Position numbers and translations under genes: made by a program. The notes under the pieces were generated by a model. It saw nothing but the letters and a program-made list of their open reading frames with translations, made no database searches and was not told the origin of the DNA. Shown piece by piece: positions 26,249 to 34,160 of a DNA stretch of 64,000 bases. The stretch comes from Achromobacter sp. MYb9 (GTDB lineage Bacteria; Pseudomonadota; Gammaproteobacteria; Burkholderiales; Burkholderiaceae_B): contig NZ_PCOQ01000015.1 of NCBI RefSeq assembly GCF_002975275.1, positions 86,679 to 150,678 on the forward strand, read 5' to 3'. How positions within the stretch are numbered: position 1 is the first letter of the stretch; each line of letters starts with the position of its first letter.

Positions 26249-27832
26249 TTAGTGGGGCTTGGCATGCGCCTGCGTGTGAGATGCGGGGCGTGCATGCATC
26301 TGGTCCACGCGCAGGCCGTCCCGCCGGGTTACCTCGAACGCCCAGCCATGCAGAGGGATGGTGTCTCCGGCGTCAGGGATCCGGCCGACGGCGCGCAACA
26401 GGCAACCTGCCAGCGTGGCGTCGGGATAGTCCTCGGCCAGCGCCGGGGCATTCAACAGCCTCGCCGCCTCCCCGATCGACAAACGCCCTTCCAGCAGCCA
26501 CGAACCGTCCGACAATTGCAGGGCTTCCGGCTGGTCGTCGCTATGCTCGGGCAAGTCGCCCGCCACCGCCGTCAGCACGTCCATCGGCGTCACGAGACCT
26601 TCGCAGACGCCGTGTTCGTCCACCACGATCAGCATGTGGTCGCGCGAGGCGCGCAGCTCATCCAGCACTTTCAGCACCGGCGTCGTTTCCATGACATAGC
26701 GCGGTTCACGCGCCAGCTCAACCAAGTCGATCGGACCCGGGTTCTGCAGCAACGGCAGCACTTCCTTGAAATGCACCACGCCCAGCACGTTGGACGCCTC
26801 GCCGGCGCACAGCGGCAGGCGTGAGTGGCCGGTGGCGAACTTGCGCACGATGACGTCGGGCGCGTCCGACACATCCAACCACGTCATGTCGCCGCGCGGC
26901 ACCATGATCGAGCGGACATCATGCACGCCAATCGACAGCACGCGCTCGATCATCGAACTTTCTTCAGGCGCAAAGGCGGGTTCGTCGCCCGCGCTGTCGA
27001 CCAGCGCCACCACGTCGTCGGCTTGATGCCCCGGCTGGCCCGCCCGGCCAGCACGCAGCAGGCGCAACACGGCTTGGGCGGTGCGTTGGCGGCGCCCCAG
27101 CGCGTGCGTGCCGCGGGCGCGGTTGCGGCGGGCCAACTGATTGCACAACTCGATCAGAATCGAGAAGCCGATGGCGGCATACAGATAGCCCTTCGGCACG
27201 TGGAAGCCCAGGCCTTCGGCCACCAGGCTGAAACCGATCATCAGCAAGAGGCCCAGGCAAAGGATCACGACCGTCGGATGGCGCCCCACGAATGCCATCA
27301 GCGGACGGCTGGCCACCATCATGACGGCCATCGCGACAACGACCGCGATCATCATGATGCTCAGGTCCTGGACCATGCCCACCGCAGTAATGACGGAGTC
27401 CAGCGAGAACACGGCATCCAGCACGACGATCTGCAGGATCACCTGCCAGAACACGGCATGTTGCGGTTTCTGGCCGCCGTCGTGCGACGCGCTGCCTTCC
27501 ACCCGTTCATGCAGTTCCATCGTGCCCTTGAACAGCAGGAACAGGCCACCCAGGATCAGGATCAGGTCGCGGCCGGAGATCTCGGCCCCCCACACCGTGA
27601 ACAGCGGCGCCGTCAACGTGACGACCCACGCAATACTGGCCAGCAGGCCCAGGCGCATCACCAGTGCCAGCGTCAAGCCGATCAGGCGCGCGCGATTGCG
27701 CTGCTCGGGCGGCAGTTTGTCGGCCAGGATGGCGATGAACACCAGGTTGTCGATGCCCAGAACAATTTCAAGAATGACCAGCGTCGCCAAGCCGAGCCAA
27801 GCGGTAGGGTCGTTCATCCAGTCGAAAATCAT
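26249..27832 (-). CDS. TerC-family membrane protein fused to CBS and CorC_HlyC domains
   Basis: 527 residues. TerC domain (1-235): seven TM helices with [16 protein letters not shown] and [17 protein letters not shown], whose acidic residues are the presumed metal ligands. Then a linker, two CBS domains (about 290-420; [40 protein letters not shown]) and a CorC_HlyC C-terminal domain (about 430-510). This matches E. coli YoaE-like proteins. TerC members are implicated in manganese export and metalation of exported proteins. The CBS part may sense nucleotides. Confidence 0.93.
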   Translation of the reverse strand: MIFDWMNDPTAWLGLATLVILEIVLGIDNLVFIAILADKLPPEQRNRARLIGLTLALVMRLGLLASIAWVVTLTAPLFTVWGAEISGRDLILILGGLFLLFKGTMELHERVEGSASHDGGQKPQHAVFWQVILQIVVLDAVFSLDSVITAVGMVQDLSIMMIAVVVAMAVMMVASRPLMAFVGRHPTVVILCLGLLLMIGFSLVAEGLGFHVPKGYLYAAIGFSILIELCNQLARRNRARGTHALGRRQRTAQAVLRLLRAGRAGQPGHQADDVVALVDSAGDEPAFAPEESSMIERVLSIGVHDVRSIMVPRGDMTWLDVSDAPDVIVRKFATGHSRLPLCAGEASNVLGVVHFKEVLPLLQNPGPIDLVELAREPRYVMETTPVLKVLDELRASRDHMLIVVDEHGVCEGLVTPMDVLTAVAGDLPEHSDDQPEALQLSDGSWLLEGRLSIGEAARLLNAPALAEDYPDATLAGCLLRAVGRIPDAGDTIPLHGWAFEVTRRDGLRVDQMHARPASHTQAHAKPH

Positions 27833-28194
27833 CGTCGGTCCACGGTAAATGGGCGAGCGCGCACGGAGGCGCCGCCTTGCTGAAAAGGAGATGCGAGATC
27901 AAGCGTGGGGAGCCAGGCGAGTGGCGGTGGCGCACGGCATGCCAGCAACGGCGTTGCGGCGAGGGGCCGGGCCAAAGCGGCGTTCCGGAAACCGGACGCC
28001 AGGCAAAGAAGAGGAAGTGATGGCGGGCGCCGCGGCGCCCTGGTAGGAAGGGGGTCTTCGGTCATGGTGGGCGGAATTCGCGAGCTGCCCTTGGGGCAGC
28101 GCCAGCGCGTGAACACCGCCGTGCTCTCGTTCTTACAGGAACCTGAATATTACCTCAAACGCGCCGGAGCGCGAAGTACGGCGGCGTGCCGCTG
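27833..28194 (-). other. non-coding gap, possible structured leader of the TerC gene
   Basis: 362 bp without a convincing gene. It holds GCAAC-GGC-GTTGC (near 27947), TCCGG-AAA-CCGGA (near 27984), the 16-bp palindrome GGGCGCCGCGGCGCCC (28025-28040) and GCTGCCC-TTG-GGGCAGC (28084-28100). Manganese riboswitches (yybP-ykoY) often precede terC genes, but the conserved yybP-ykoY core could not be found. The hairpin at 28084 may instead terminate the gene ending at 28195. Confidence 0.35.
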
Positions 28195-28578
28195 CTAGCG
28201 TGGATCCGCGCCGCCGCCGGAACCCGACGACGCGCCAGAGCCTGGCATGCCCGCGTTGTCGGGCGCACCGGTTTTACCGCCGGGCGTCTTCTGGCGGTCA
28301 CGCGTATCCGCGTCGGGCTCCTTCTGCCCAGGCGCCGAATCCGGCTTGGACCCCATGCCCTTTTCTTCAGTCGAGGGCATTTTTTTCTCATCAGGCGTGC
28401 GAGCGCCCGGGACGGGTTTACCGATGGCGTTCGCGGGAGCCGTCTTCTCGTCCGGCGTAGGCATGGGTTGTGCTGGAGCGGCCGCTTGAGCAACCAGGGT
28501 CGTGCTGGTGGACTGCGCCCAGGCCTGCCACGGCAGGATTGCCAGGCCGAACAGCAGTAGCAGTTTGTGGCTTTTCAT
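28195..28578 (-). CDS. secreted low-complexity protein of unknown function
   Basis: 127 residues from the ATG behind TTGGAGAC. A clear signal peptide (LLLLFGLAILPWQAWAQ) is cleaved near residue 22. The mature chain is Pro/Gly/Lys/Asp/Ala-rich, with repeated PDEKxxP units (TPDEKTAP, TPDEKKMP) and a Gly/Ser-rich tail, and looks fully disordered. It has the same design as the secreted protein at 55.3-55.7 kb. A sigma-54 element 80 bp upstream links it to the same regulon. Confidence 0.7.
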   Translation of the reverse strand: MKSHKLLLLFGLAILPWQAWAQSTSTTLVAQAAAPAQPMPTPDEKTAPANAIGKPVPGARTPDEKKMPSTEEKGMGSKPDSAPGQKEPDADTRDRQKTPGGKTGAPDNAGMPGSGASSGSGGGADPR

Positions 28579-28656
28579 GGTTGTCTCCAAATGGAAAACA
28601 GTGACAAACTAAGCGCCGACGGATAACGAGTTGGTGCGGGATCTCTTTCACCCAGG

Positions 28657-28672
28657 GGCAAGTCGCGTGCCT
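28657..28672 (-). promoter_or_regulatory. sigma-54 promoter for the secreted PDEK-repeat protein
   Basis: On the reverse strand AGGCACG-CGAC-TTGCC: GGCACG and TTGC are intact and GG and GC are 10 nt apart. It is 80 bp upstream of the start at 28578 and only about 20 bp from the divergent GMC subunit gene. Confidence 0.65.
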
Positions 28673-28693
28673 GCCCCGATGCTGGAGTGATGC

Positions 28694-29500
28694 ATGAACG
28701 ATCAACCCTCGGACGATCTTTCTCCTGACCCTCAACGACAGGACGACCCGCCAGCCCCCGGGCGGCGCGGCCTGCTCAAGGCCCTGGCCGTTGGGGTACC
28801 TGGCGCCGCCTGGGCCGTCACGGCCCGCAGCGCGCCCAGCGAAGCGCCCCCCGCGACGGGATCAGGCCAGGCGCCCCACCCCGCCGCCGCCTCGTCTCGC
28901 ACCCTGACCTTTTTCAATGCCCAGGAAGCACGGGCGATGGATGCGATCGCTGCGCGCCTGATTCCGGCCGACGAATTGGGCCCGGGCGCCAAGGAGGCCG
29001 GCGTCACCCGGTTCCTGGATGGCCAGTTGGCCGGCGCCTGGGGCGCGGGCAGCCAGTTCTACCGCCAGGGCCCCTTCGAGAAAGGCACGCCGGAACAGGG
29101 TTACCAGTTGTCGTTCACGCCCGCCGAGATGATCCGGCGGGGTCTGGCCGCGCTGGATGCCGCCACCCGCAAGCAGGACGGCAAGCCCTTTGCCGAATTG
29201 GATGAAGCCAGACAGGACGCCTGGCTCCATGACCTGCAGGCAGGTAAACCGGATTTTTCACCGCTGCCTTCCGACGTGTTCTTCCAGGCCTTGCTGGACG
29301 CCACCATCGAAGGGTTCTTCTCCGACCCGCTGTATGGCGGCAATGCTGACATGGTCGGATGGAAGCTGGTGGGGTTTCCAGGCGCGTTCGCCTCGTTCTC
29401 CAACGACATCGAACGGCATGGCGTCATTTGGGCCGGCAAGCCCGTATCCATCGCGAACGCCACGGGACATACGATGAAGCCGGGAGACGGACATGGCTAA
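28694..29500 (+). CDS. gluconate 2-dehydrogenase subunit 3 family protein (Tat-exported)
   Basis: 268 residues. A twin-arginine signal GRRGLLKALAVGVPGAAWA (about 23-42) predicts folded export. The body matches the small subunit of membrane GMC dehydrogenases: FFNAQEARAMDAIAARLIPADELGPGAKEAGV, GFFSDPLYGGNADMVGWKLVGFPG. This subunit carries the large flavoprotein to the periplasm and helps its maturation. It overlaps the next gene by 8 bp and forms an operon with the GMC flavoprotein and a cytochrome c. Confidence 0.92.
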   Translation: MNDQPSDDLSPDPQRQDDPPAPGRRGLLKALAVGVPGAAWAVTARSAPSEAPPATGSGQAPHPAAASSRTLTFFNAQEARAMDAIAARLIPADELGPGAKEAGVTRFLDGQLAGAWGAGSQFYRQGPFEKGTPEQGYQLSFTPAEMIRRGLAALDAATRKQDGKPFAELDEARQDAWLHDLQAGKPDFSPLPSDVFFQALLDATIEGFFSDPLYGGNADMVGWKLVGFPGAFASFSNDIERHGVIWAGKPVSIANATGHTMKPGDGHG

Positions 29501-31259
29501 AACCTTACCCGCGGTAGACGTGGCGATCATCGGCGGCGGTTGGACAGGGTCCATCATCGGCAAGGAACTGGCCGCGGCCAAGCAGCGCGTGGTCGTGCTG
29601 GAGCGGGGCCAGCCCCGTTGGCCTTCGCCGGATTTCCAGGGGCCGAACGTCCACGATGAACTGAAATACACGCGCCGGCACGAACTGCACCAGGACGCCG
29701 CCACCGAAACGTTCACCTTCCGCAATAACACCGACCAGAAAGCCCTGCCGATGCGCCGCTGGCAGTTCGCTTATCCCGGCACGCATCTGGGCGGCGCGGG
29801 CAACCACTGGTCCGGCGCGTACTACCGCTTCGATCCCACGGATTTCCGTATCCGCAGCCACTACACCGAGCGCTACGGCGCCGGCATCTTCGACAAGGAA
29901 TTGACCTGTCAGGACTGGCCGCTGACGTATGACGAACTGGAGCCCTACTTCGACCGCTACGACTATCTGATCGGTGCGTCCGGACAGGCTGGAAACATCA
30001 AGGGGCAGAAGCAGGAAGGCGGCAATCCGTTCGAGCCGTGGCGGTCGCGGCCGTATCCGAATCCGCCCATGAAGGTGCCTTACGCACCGGCGCTATTCGG
30101 CGAGGCGGCCAAGAAGCTGGGCTACCACCCCTATGTTCAACCCTCCGCGCTCTGTACCCGGCCTTACGTGAATTCCGAAGGCCTGCACATGAGCGCCTGC
30201 GTCTACTGCGGGTTCTGTTCCAACTTCGGCTGCGAACACTTCGCCAAGGCCTCGCCGCAGGTCTGTATCCTGCCGGTGGCGATGAAGATGGAGAACTTCG
30301 AAATCCGCACCGGCGCCCATGTCCTGCGCGTTGAGCTCACCCCGGATAAAAAGCGCGCGCGCGGCGTGACGTATGTGGACGCCGCCGGCGAAGAAGTCTT
30401 CCAACCGGCTGAAATCGTGGTGTTGTGCGCGTTCGGCATCAATAACGTGCGGCTGCTACTGCTCTCCGGCATCGGCAAACCCTATGACCCCGTCACGGAC
30501 ACCGGCGTCGTGGGCCGCAACTACACGCACCAGACCACGTCGGGCGTGAACCTGTTCTTCGACGAATCGGTCAACATCAATCCCTTCATGGGCGCGGGCG
30601 CGGTGGCCGTCACCATGGATGATTTCAGCGCCGACAATTTCGACCACGGTCCGCTGGGATTCGTAGGCGGCGGCTATCTGCAGATCCAGGTCGTCAGCGG
30701 CGCACCGATCGGCTACCACCCCACGCCCAAGGGCACGCCCTCGTGGGGCGCCGACTGGAAAAAGGCGGTCAAGCGCTACTACAACCATTCCGCGTCCATC
30801 ACCATCACGGGTTCCGCCCAGCCCTGGCGTGGCGGCTACCTGAGCCTGGACCCGACCTACAAGGACGCCTGGGGGCTGCCGCTGCTACGCGTCACCTATG
30901 ATTTTCCGGACAACGACATCCGGATGTCGGCCTTCCTGACCAGCAAGGGCGATGAGATCGGACGCGCGATGAAAGGGATTGCGCGCACCGAACCGGGCCC
31001 ACGCAAACGTCCGTTCTCGGCCACCGCCTACCAGTCCACGCATTTGACCGGAGGCGCGGCCATGGGCGACAACCCCGACACCAGCGTCGTCAACCGGTAC
31101 GGGCAAAGCTGGGACGTGCCCAATGTGTTCGTGACGGGCGCGGCGTTGTTTCCGCAGAATTCGGGCTACAACCCAACAGGCACCGTGGGCGCGACCGCCT
31201 ACTGGATCGTCGAAAAAATCAAGGCGGACTATCTGCGTTCGCCGGGGCGGCTGGTGTGA
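29493..31259 (+). CDS. GMC-family FAD-dependent membrane dehydrogenase, large subunit
   Basis: 588 residues. N-terminal FAD dinucleotide fold VDVAIIGGGWTGSIIGKEL, with a substrate-proximal GTHLGGAGNHWSGAYYR. A cysteine cluster CVYCGFCSNFGC (about 232-243) resembles the 3Fe-4S ligands described for this enzyme type. The C-terminal GMC motif includes HLTGGAAMGDNPDTSVV and NSGYNPTGTVGATAYW, with catalytic His/Asn positions. No own signal peptide; carried out by the Tat-bearing small subunit. Substrate probably a sugar acid or alcohol (gluconate, 2-ketogluconate, sorbitol types). Confidence 0.92.
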   Translation: MAKTLPAVDVAIIGGGWTGSIIGKELAAAKQRVVVLERGQPRWPSPDFQGPNVHDELKYTRRHELHQDAATETFTFRNNTDQKALPMRRWQFAYPGTHLGGAGNHWSGAYYRFDPTDFRIRSHYTERYGAGIFDKELTCQDWPLTYDELEPYFDRYDYLIGASGQAGNIKGQKQEGGNPFEPWRSRPYPNPPMKVPYAPALFGEAAKKLGYHPYVQPSALCTRPYVNSEGLHMSACVYCGFCSNFGCEHFAKASPQVCILPVAMKMENFEIRTGAHVLRVELTPDKKRARGVTYVDAAGEEVFQPAEIVVLCAFGINNVRLLLLSGIGKPYDPVTDTGVVGRNYTHQTTSGVNLFFDESVNINPFMGAGAVAVTMDDFSADNFDHGPLGFVGGGYLQIQVVSGAPIGYHPTPKGTPSWGADWKKAVKRYYNHSASITITGSAQPWRGGYLSLDPTYKDAWGLPLLRVTYDFPDNDIRMSAFLTSKGDEIGRAMKGIARTEPGPRKRPFSATAYQSTHLTGGAAMGDNPDTSVVNRYGQSWDVPNVFVTGAALFPQNSGYNPTGTVGATAYWIVEKIKADYLRSPGRLV

Positions 31260-31261
31260 TC

Positions 31262-32155
31262 ATGATCGAACATCGCAAAGGCATCACCATCGCGGTCCTG
31301 CTGATCATGGCGCCGCCGCTTGTCACGCTGATCGCCACCGCGCATCAGATGATCGGCACGGGCGGCGAAGGCCTGATCCGCGCTAGTGCCGTCATCGCGC
31401 CGCCGGCCCCGCCGACCGCATCCAAACCGGCGGCGCCAGCCAACACGCCCGCTCCCGCCACGGCTGCCGCTCCGGCCTCGCCCGCCGCTGCCCCCGCTGC
31501 CGCAGCGCCGGTACCTGGCCGCAGCGCGCTGGATTTCAGCGCGTCGCGTCCCGACTGGGAAGGATTCTTGCGCGGTGCCGACCCGGAAGCCGGCAAGCAA
31601 CTGGCCGCCAACGGAAAGCCCGGGGCGGGTGTGCAGGCTTGCATTGCCTGCCACGGTCCGGCGGGCATCACGCCTACTGGCGGCATCTTTCCGAATCTGG
31701 CCGGCCTGAGCCGCGAGTATCTGGCCAAACAGCTGGCCGACTTCCGTAGCGGAACGCGGGTCCAGCCGCTGATGAACACCGTGGCGCGCGCGCTGACTGA
31801 ACAGGAGATTGGCCAGGTGGCAGCCTATTACGGCACCTTGGCCGGCCCGCCGATGCACGTGGGCGAATTCGGCGGCGACGCGGCGCGCAAGCTGGATCTG
31901 CAAGGCGACGGCGCGCGGGCGCTACCTGCTTGTGCCAACTGCCATGGACTGCGCGGCATGGGCGAAGGCCCCTTGCTGCCCAGACTGGCCGGCCAATCCA
32001 AAGAGTATTTCACGGACCAGATGAATGCCTTTCGCAATGGCTCACGCCAGAACGACGATGTGGGCGTGATGCGCGCGTTCTCGCAGCGCCTGACCGAAAG
32101 CGAAATCGAGGCGCTGGCGCTGTATTACGCCGGGCCGCCGCCGAAGCCGAAGTGA
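31262..32155 (+). CDS. membrane-anchored di-haem cytochrome c of the GMC dehydrogenase
   Basis: 297 residues from the ATG at 31262; a GTG at 31256 overlapping the preceding stop would add two residues. N-terminal anchor about 8-28, then an Ala/Pro-rich linker (about 45-88). Two class I haem sites follow: CIACHGPAG and CANCHGLRG, each with downstream Met ligands. Cytochrome subunits of gluconate dehydrogenase usually have three haem sites, so this one is shorter and resembles cytochrome c4. It should pass electrons from the GMC flavoprotein to quinone or oxidase. Confidence 0.88.
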   Translation: MIEHRKGITIAVLLIMAPPLVTLIATAHQMIGTGGEGLIRASAVIAPPAPPTASKPAAPANTPAPATAAAPASPAAAPAAAAPVPGRSALDFSASRPDWEGFLRGADPEAGKQLAANGKPGAGVQACIACHGPAGITPTGGIFPNLAGLSREYLAKQLADFRSGTRVQPLMNTVARALTEQEIGQVAAYYGTLAGPPMHVGEFGGDAARKLDLQGDGARALPACANCHGLRGMGEGPLLPRLAGQSKEYFTDQMNAFRNGSRQNDDVGVMRAFSQRLTESEIEALALYYAGPPPKPK

Positions 32156-32202
32156 TGACCGTCCGCGCCGCGCGACCCGCGGGGCGGACAAATTTTCCTG
32201 GT

Positions 32203-32372
32203 GTTTACCCTAAGTAAACGCTATACTCGCGGCACTTCCAACCACCTAGAGATCACTGTGGACAACGACGGATGTAGTCGAAAACCGACTGCTCGCGCCG
32301 CTTGACGCAGGATCCGCGGAATCCCTCTTCCGCGTGAGTCCTGCGATCAGCCAGGACTTGGGCTTTCAGCCC
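32203..32372 (+). promoter_or_regulatory. promoter, short ORF and hairpin leader of the MgtC operon
   Basis: The 334-bp gap before the MgtC-type genes holds, in order: the dyad GTTTAC-N5-GTAAAC (32203-32219) abutting a -10-like TATACT (32222-32227); a possible 15-codon GTG-started ORF (32258-32305) with Asp-Asn-Asp near its start; a two-part hairpin with arms CGCAGGA/TCCTGCG and CGCGGAA/TTCCGCG (32306-32345); and GGGCT-TTC-AGCCC (32360-32372) followed by CTCTTCCCC. The layout looks like a transcript leader with attenuation. Mg2+ control is inferred from the downstream genes only. Confidence 0.45.
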
Positions 32373-32489
32373 CTCTTCCCCTACAGCTTACCGACACGAT
32401 ATGCGGGCCTTGTTGCGCGCGTGCCATACCGGTTAAGCGGCGCATGCCTGTGGACCTTCCACCGTACTCCCCTGTCAAGGAGACGACCC

Positions 32490-32891
32490 ATGCGTATCAA
32501 GAAATTCTTCCCGTTCCTGGACCGGGCCCACGACGCCCGCGCGATCCAGCCTGCCGGCGGCGGCGGCTCTCCCGCGCTGCGCGCCATGCCGGCGCGCGCG
32601 CCCGTCACGCCGCTTTATCAATTCACCATCGTCAGCCTTGGCGCCACGCTGAACACGCTGCGCAAACAGCTGTACTACGAACTGCAGGCGCTGGACCTGC
32701 GCGTGGTCGCGGTGCGGATTTCGCGCGTCGACTCCGACCAGTTGGCGTCCACGGTCGTCACGCTGCATTGCCCGCCGCATCTGCGCGGCTTGCTCAACGC
32801 CGTCGCCCTGCGCCTGGGCCAAAGCCCCGACGTGCGCCGCGTGCATTGGGAAAACGAAGGCGGCGCCTCCATCGCCGTGCTGCCGGCCTGA
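32490..32891 (+). CDS. stand-alone MgtC C-terminal (ACT-like) domain protein
   Basis: 133 residues, ATG behind AAGGAGACG. After a basic, disordered 45-residue N-terminus (MRIKKFFPFLDRA...) comes a compact domain YQFTIVSLGATLNTLRKQLYY..LDLRVVAVRISR..ASTVVTLHCPPH.RGLLNAVALRLGQ. This resembles the cytosolic ACT-like domain that follows the membrane part of MgtC proteins. No membrane helices. It is encoded 59 bp before a complete MgtC-type gene, so it may be a duplicated, detached regulatory domain acting in trans. Confidence 0.65.
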   Translation: MRIKKFFPFLDRAHDARAIQPAGGGGSPALRAMPARAPVTPLYQFTIVSLGATLNTLRKQLYYELQALDLRVVAVRISRVDSDQLASTVVTLHCPPHLRGLLNAVALRLGQSPDVRRVHWENEGGASIAVLPA

Positions 32892-32950
32892 ACGGCGGGC
32901 CTCTGGCAAGCCCGCCGGCCACACCCTATAAGCTGAAAAGGGGAATAACC

Positions 32951-33664
32951 ATGAAGAACTTCGAGAACATCCAATTCCTGACGTTGGCCAATACGCTCGT
33001 CAGCCTCATGACCGCCTTCGTGCTGGGCTCGATCGTCGGATTCGAACGCCAGTTCCGCCAACGCACCGCAGGGCTGCGCACGAACGTGCTGGTCGCGGTG
33101 GGCGCCGCCATCTTCGTCGACATGGCGTTCCGGATCGGCGGCGCGGACGGCGGCGCGCGCGTCATCTCTTATGTGGTGTCGGGCGTGGGCTTCCTGGGCG
33201 CTGGCGCGATCATGCGTGAAGGCGGCAGCATCCGCGGGTTGAACACCGCCGCCACGTTGTGGGGCTCGGCCGCCATCGGCGCCTGCGCGGGAGCATCGCT
33301 GATGCTGGAAGCCGTGGCCGCCACGGCTTTCGTGCTGGCGGCCAACACCCTGCTGCGGCCCGTGGTCAGCTACGTGAATCGTCAGCCGCTGGATTCGCAG
33401 ACCACGGAAGTCACCAACGTGATCCACGTCATTACAAACCTGGAACACCGCCAGGCCGCGATGACCGTGCTGGAAGACGTGCTGGAGGCCGAACAGCTGC
33501 CATTGTCGGAATTGAAAATCGACCAGTTTGGCGAGAACGAAGTCGAAATCGAAGCCGCGCTCAGCGAAGCGTCCGTCGATGAGCTTGACCTGGACCGCGT
33601 CACCGCAAGCATCGCCGCATCGCCCGCCGTGCGTACCGCGTTCTGGGCCGCCCGCACCGTGTGA
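32951..33664 (+). CDS. mgtC: MgtC/SapB-family membrane protein
   Basis: 237 residues, ATG behind AAGGGGAATA. Five TM helices in the first 145 residues with signature motifs LGSIVGFERQFRQRTAGLRTN, YVVSGVGFLGAGAIMREG and RGLNTAATLWGSAAIGAC. The C-terminal ACT-like domain spans about 155-237. MgtC proteins inhibit F1Fo ATP synthase and support growth in low Mg2+ and inside macrophages in other bacteria. It shares an operon and leader with the detached ACT-like protein. Confidence 0.93.
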   Translation: MKNFENIQFLTLANTLVSLMTAFVLGSIVGFERQFRQRTAGLRTNVLVAVGAAIFVDMAFRIGGADGGARVISYVVSGVGFLGAGAIMREGGSIRGLNTAATLWGSAAIGACAGASLMLEAVAATAFVLAANTLLRPVVSYVNRQPLDSQTTEVTNVIHVITNLEHRQAAMTVLEDVLEAEQLPLSELKIDQFGENEVEIEAALSEASVDELDLDRVTASIAASPAVRTAFWAARTV

Positions 33665-33710
33665 CCCCTCGGGACGATCAGCGCGAAACGCACTAGAATG
33701 GGCGCCGACC

Positions 33711-34112
33711 ATGCGCCTCTCCCTGACGACCTTGAACCGTGGCAACGCCGGCCTTTGGCTGGTGTTGATGCTGTTCGTGCTGAAGGCGATGGTGCCGCAG
33801 GGTTTCATGCCCGCCACGCAAAGCGGCACGCTGATCCAGTTGTGTTCGGCCGCCGGCCCCATCTGGGTGGCCGGTCCGTCCAGGCAGGACAACGCGCCCG
33901 ACGAGCGGCACGCAGCGCAAGCCGCCACCTGCCCGGTCGGCATGGCACTTGCCGCCGTCGCGCTGCCGCCCTCGCCCGTCGTGCTGTCGGCGGCGTTGGC
34001 CGTCATGGCGCATCCCCTGGCCGCGCGGGCCCCGCCCGGCCCCGTCCACGCGTCCATCACAGGCGCCCCACTCGGCGCCCGCGCGCCACCCCTGCTCCCG
34101 GTATTTCGCTAA
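33711..34112 (+). CDS. DUF2946-like secreted protein
   Basis: 133 residues, start at ATG 33711 (17 bp after a TAGAAT -10-like box). One hydrophobic N-terminal segment (LWLVLMLFVLKAMVPQGFMP), then IQLCSAAGPIW and ATCPVGMALAA. This layout, hydrophobic start followed by Cys-containing patches and a hydrophobic C-terminal half, fits DUF2946, a family usually found next to TonB-dependent receptors, often copper-related. The receptor gene follows after 48 bp, so they are probably co-expressed. Confidence 0.6.
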   Translation: MRLSLTTLNRGNAGLWLVLMLFVLKAMVPQGFMPATQSGTLIQLCSAAGPIWVAGPSRQDNAPDERHAAQAATCPVGMALAAVALPPSPVVLSAALAVMAHPLAARAPPGPVHASITGAPLGARAPPLLPVFR

Positions 34113-34160
34113 ACCCTGCGCCGCCTGCGCGCGGCAACCCTTAGCTTACCGAGAGCACTC

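Noticed and set aside
26825..27883. A 352-codon forward open frame across the TerC gene
   Set aside because: His/Gln-rich antisense shadow of a conserved membrane protein.
27833..28194. yybP-ykoY manganese riboswitch before the TerC gene
   Set aside because: The conserved core segments of that riboswitch could not be found on the reverse strand; only unrelated hairpins are visible.
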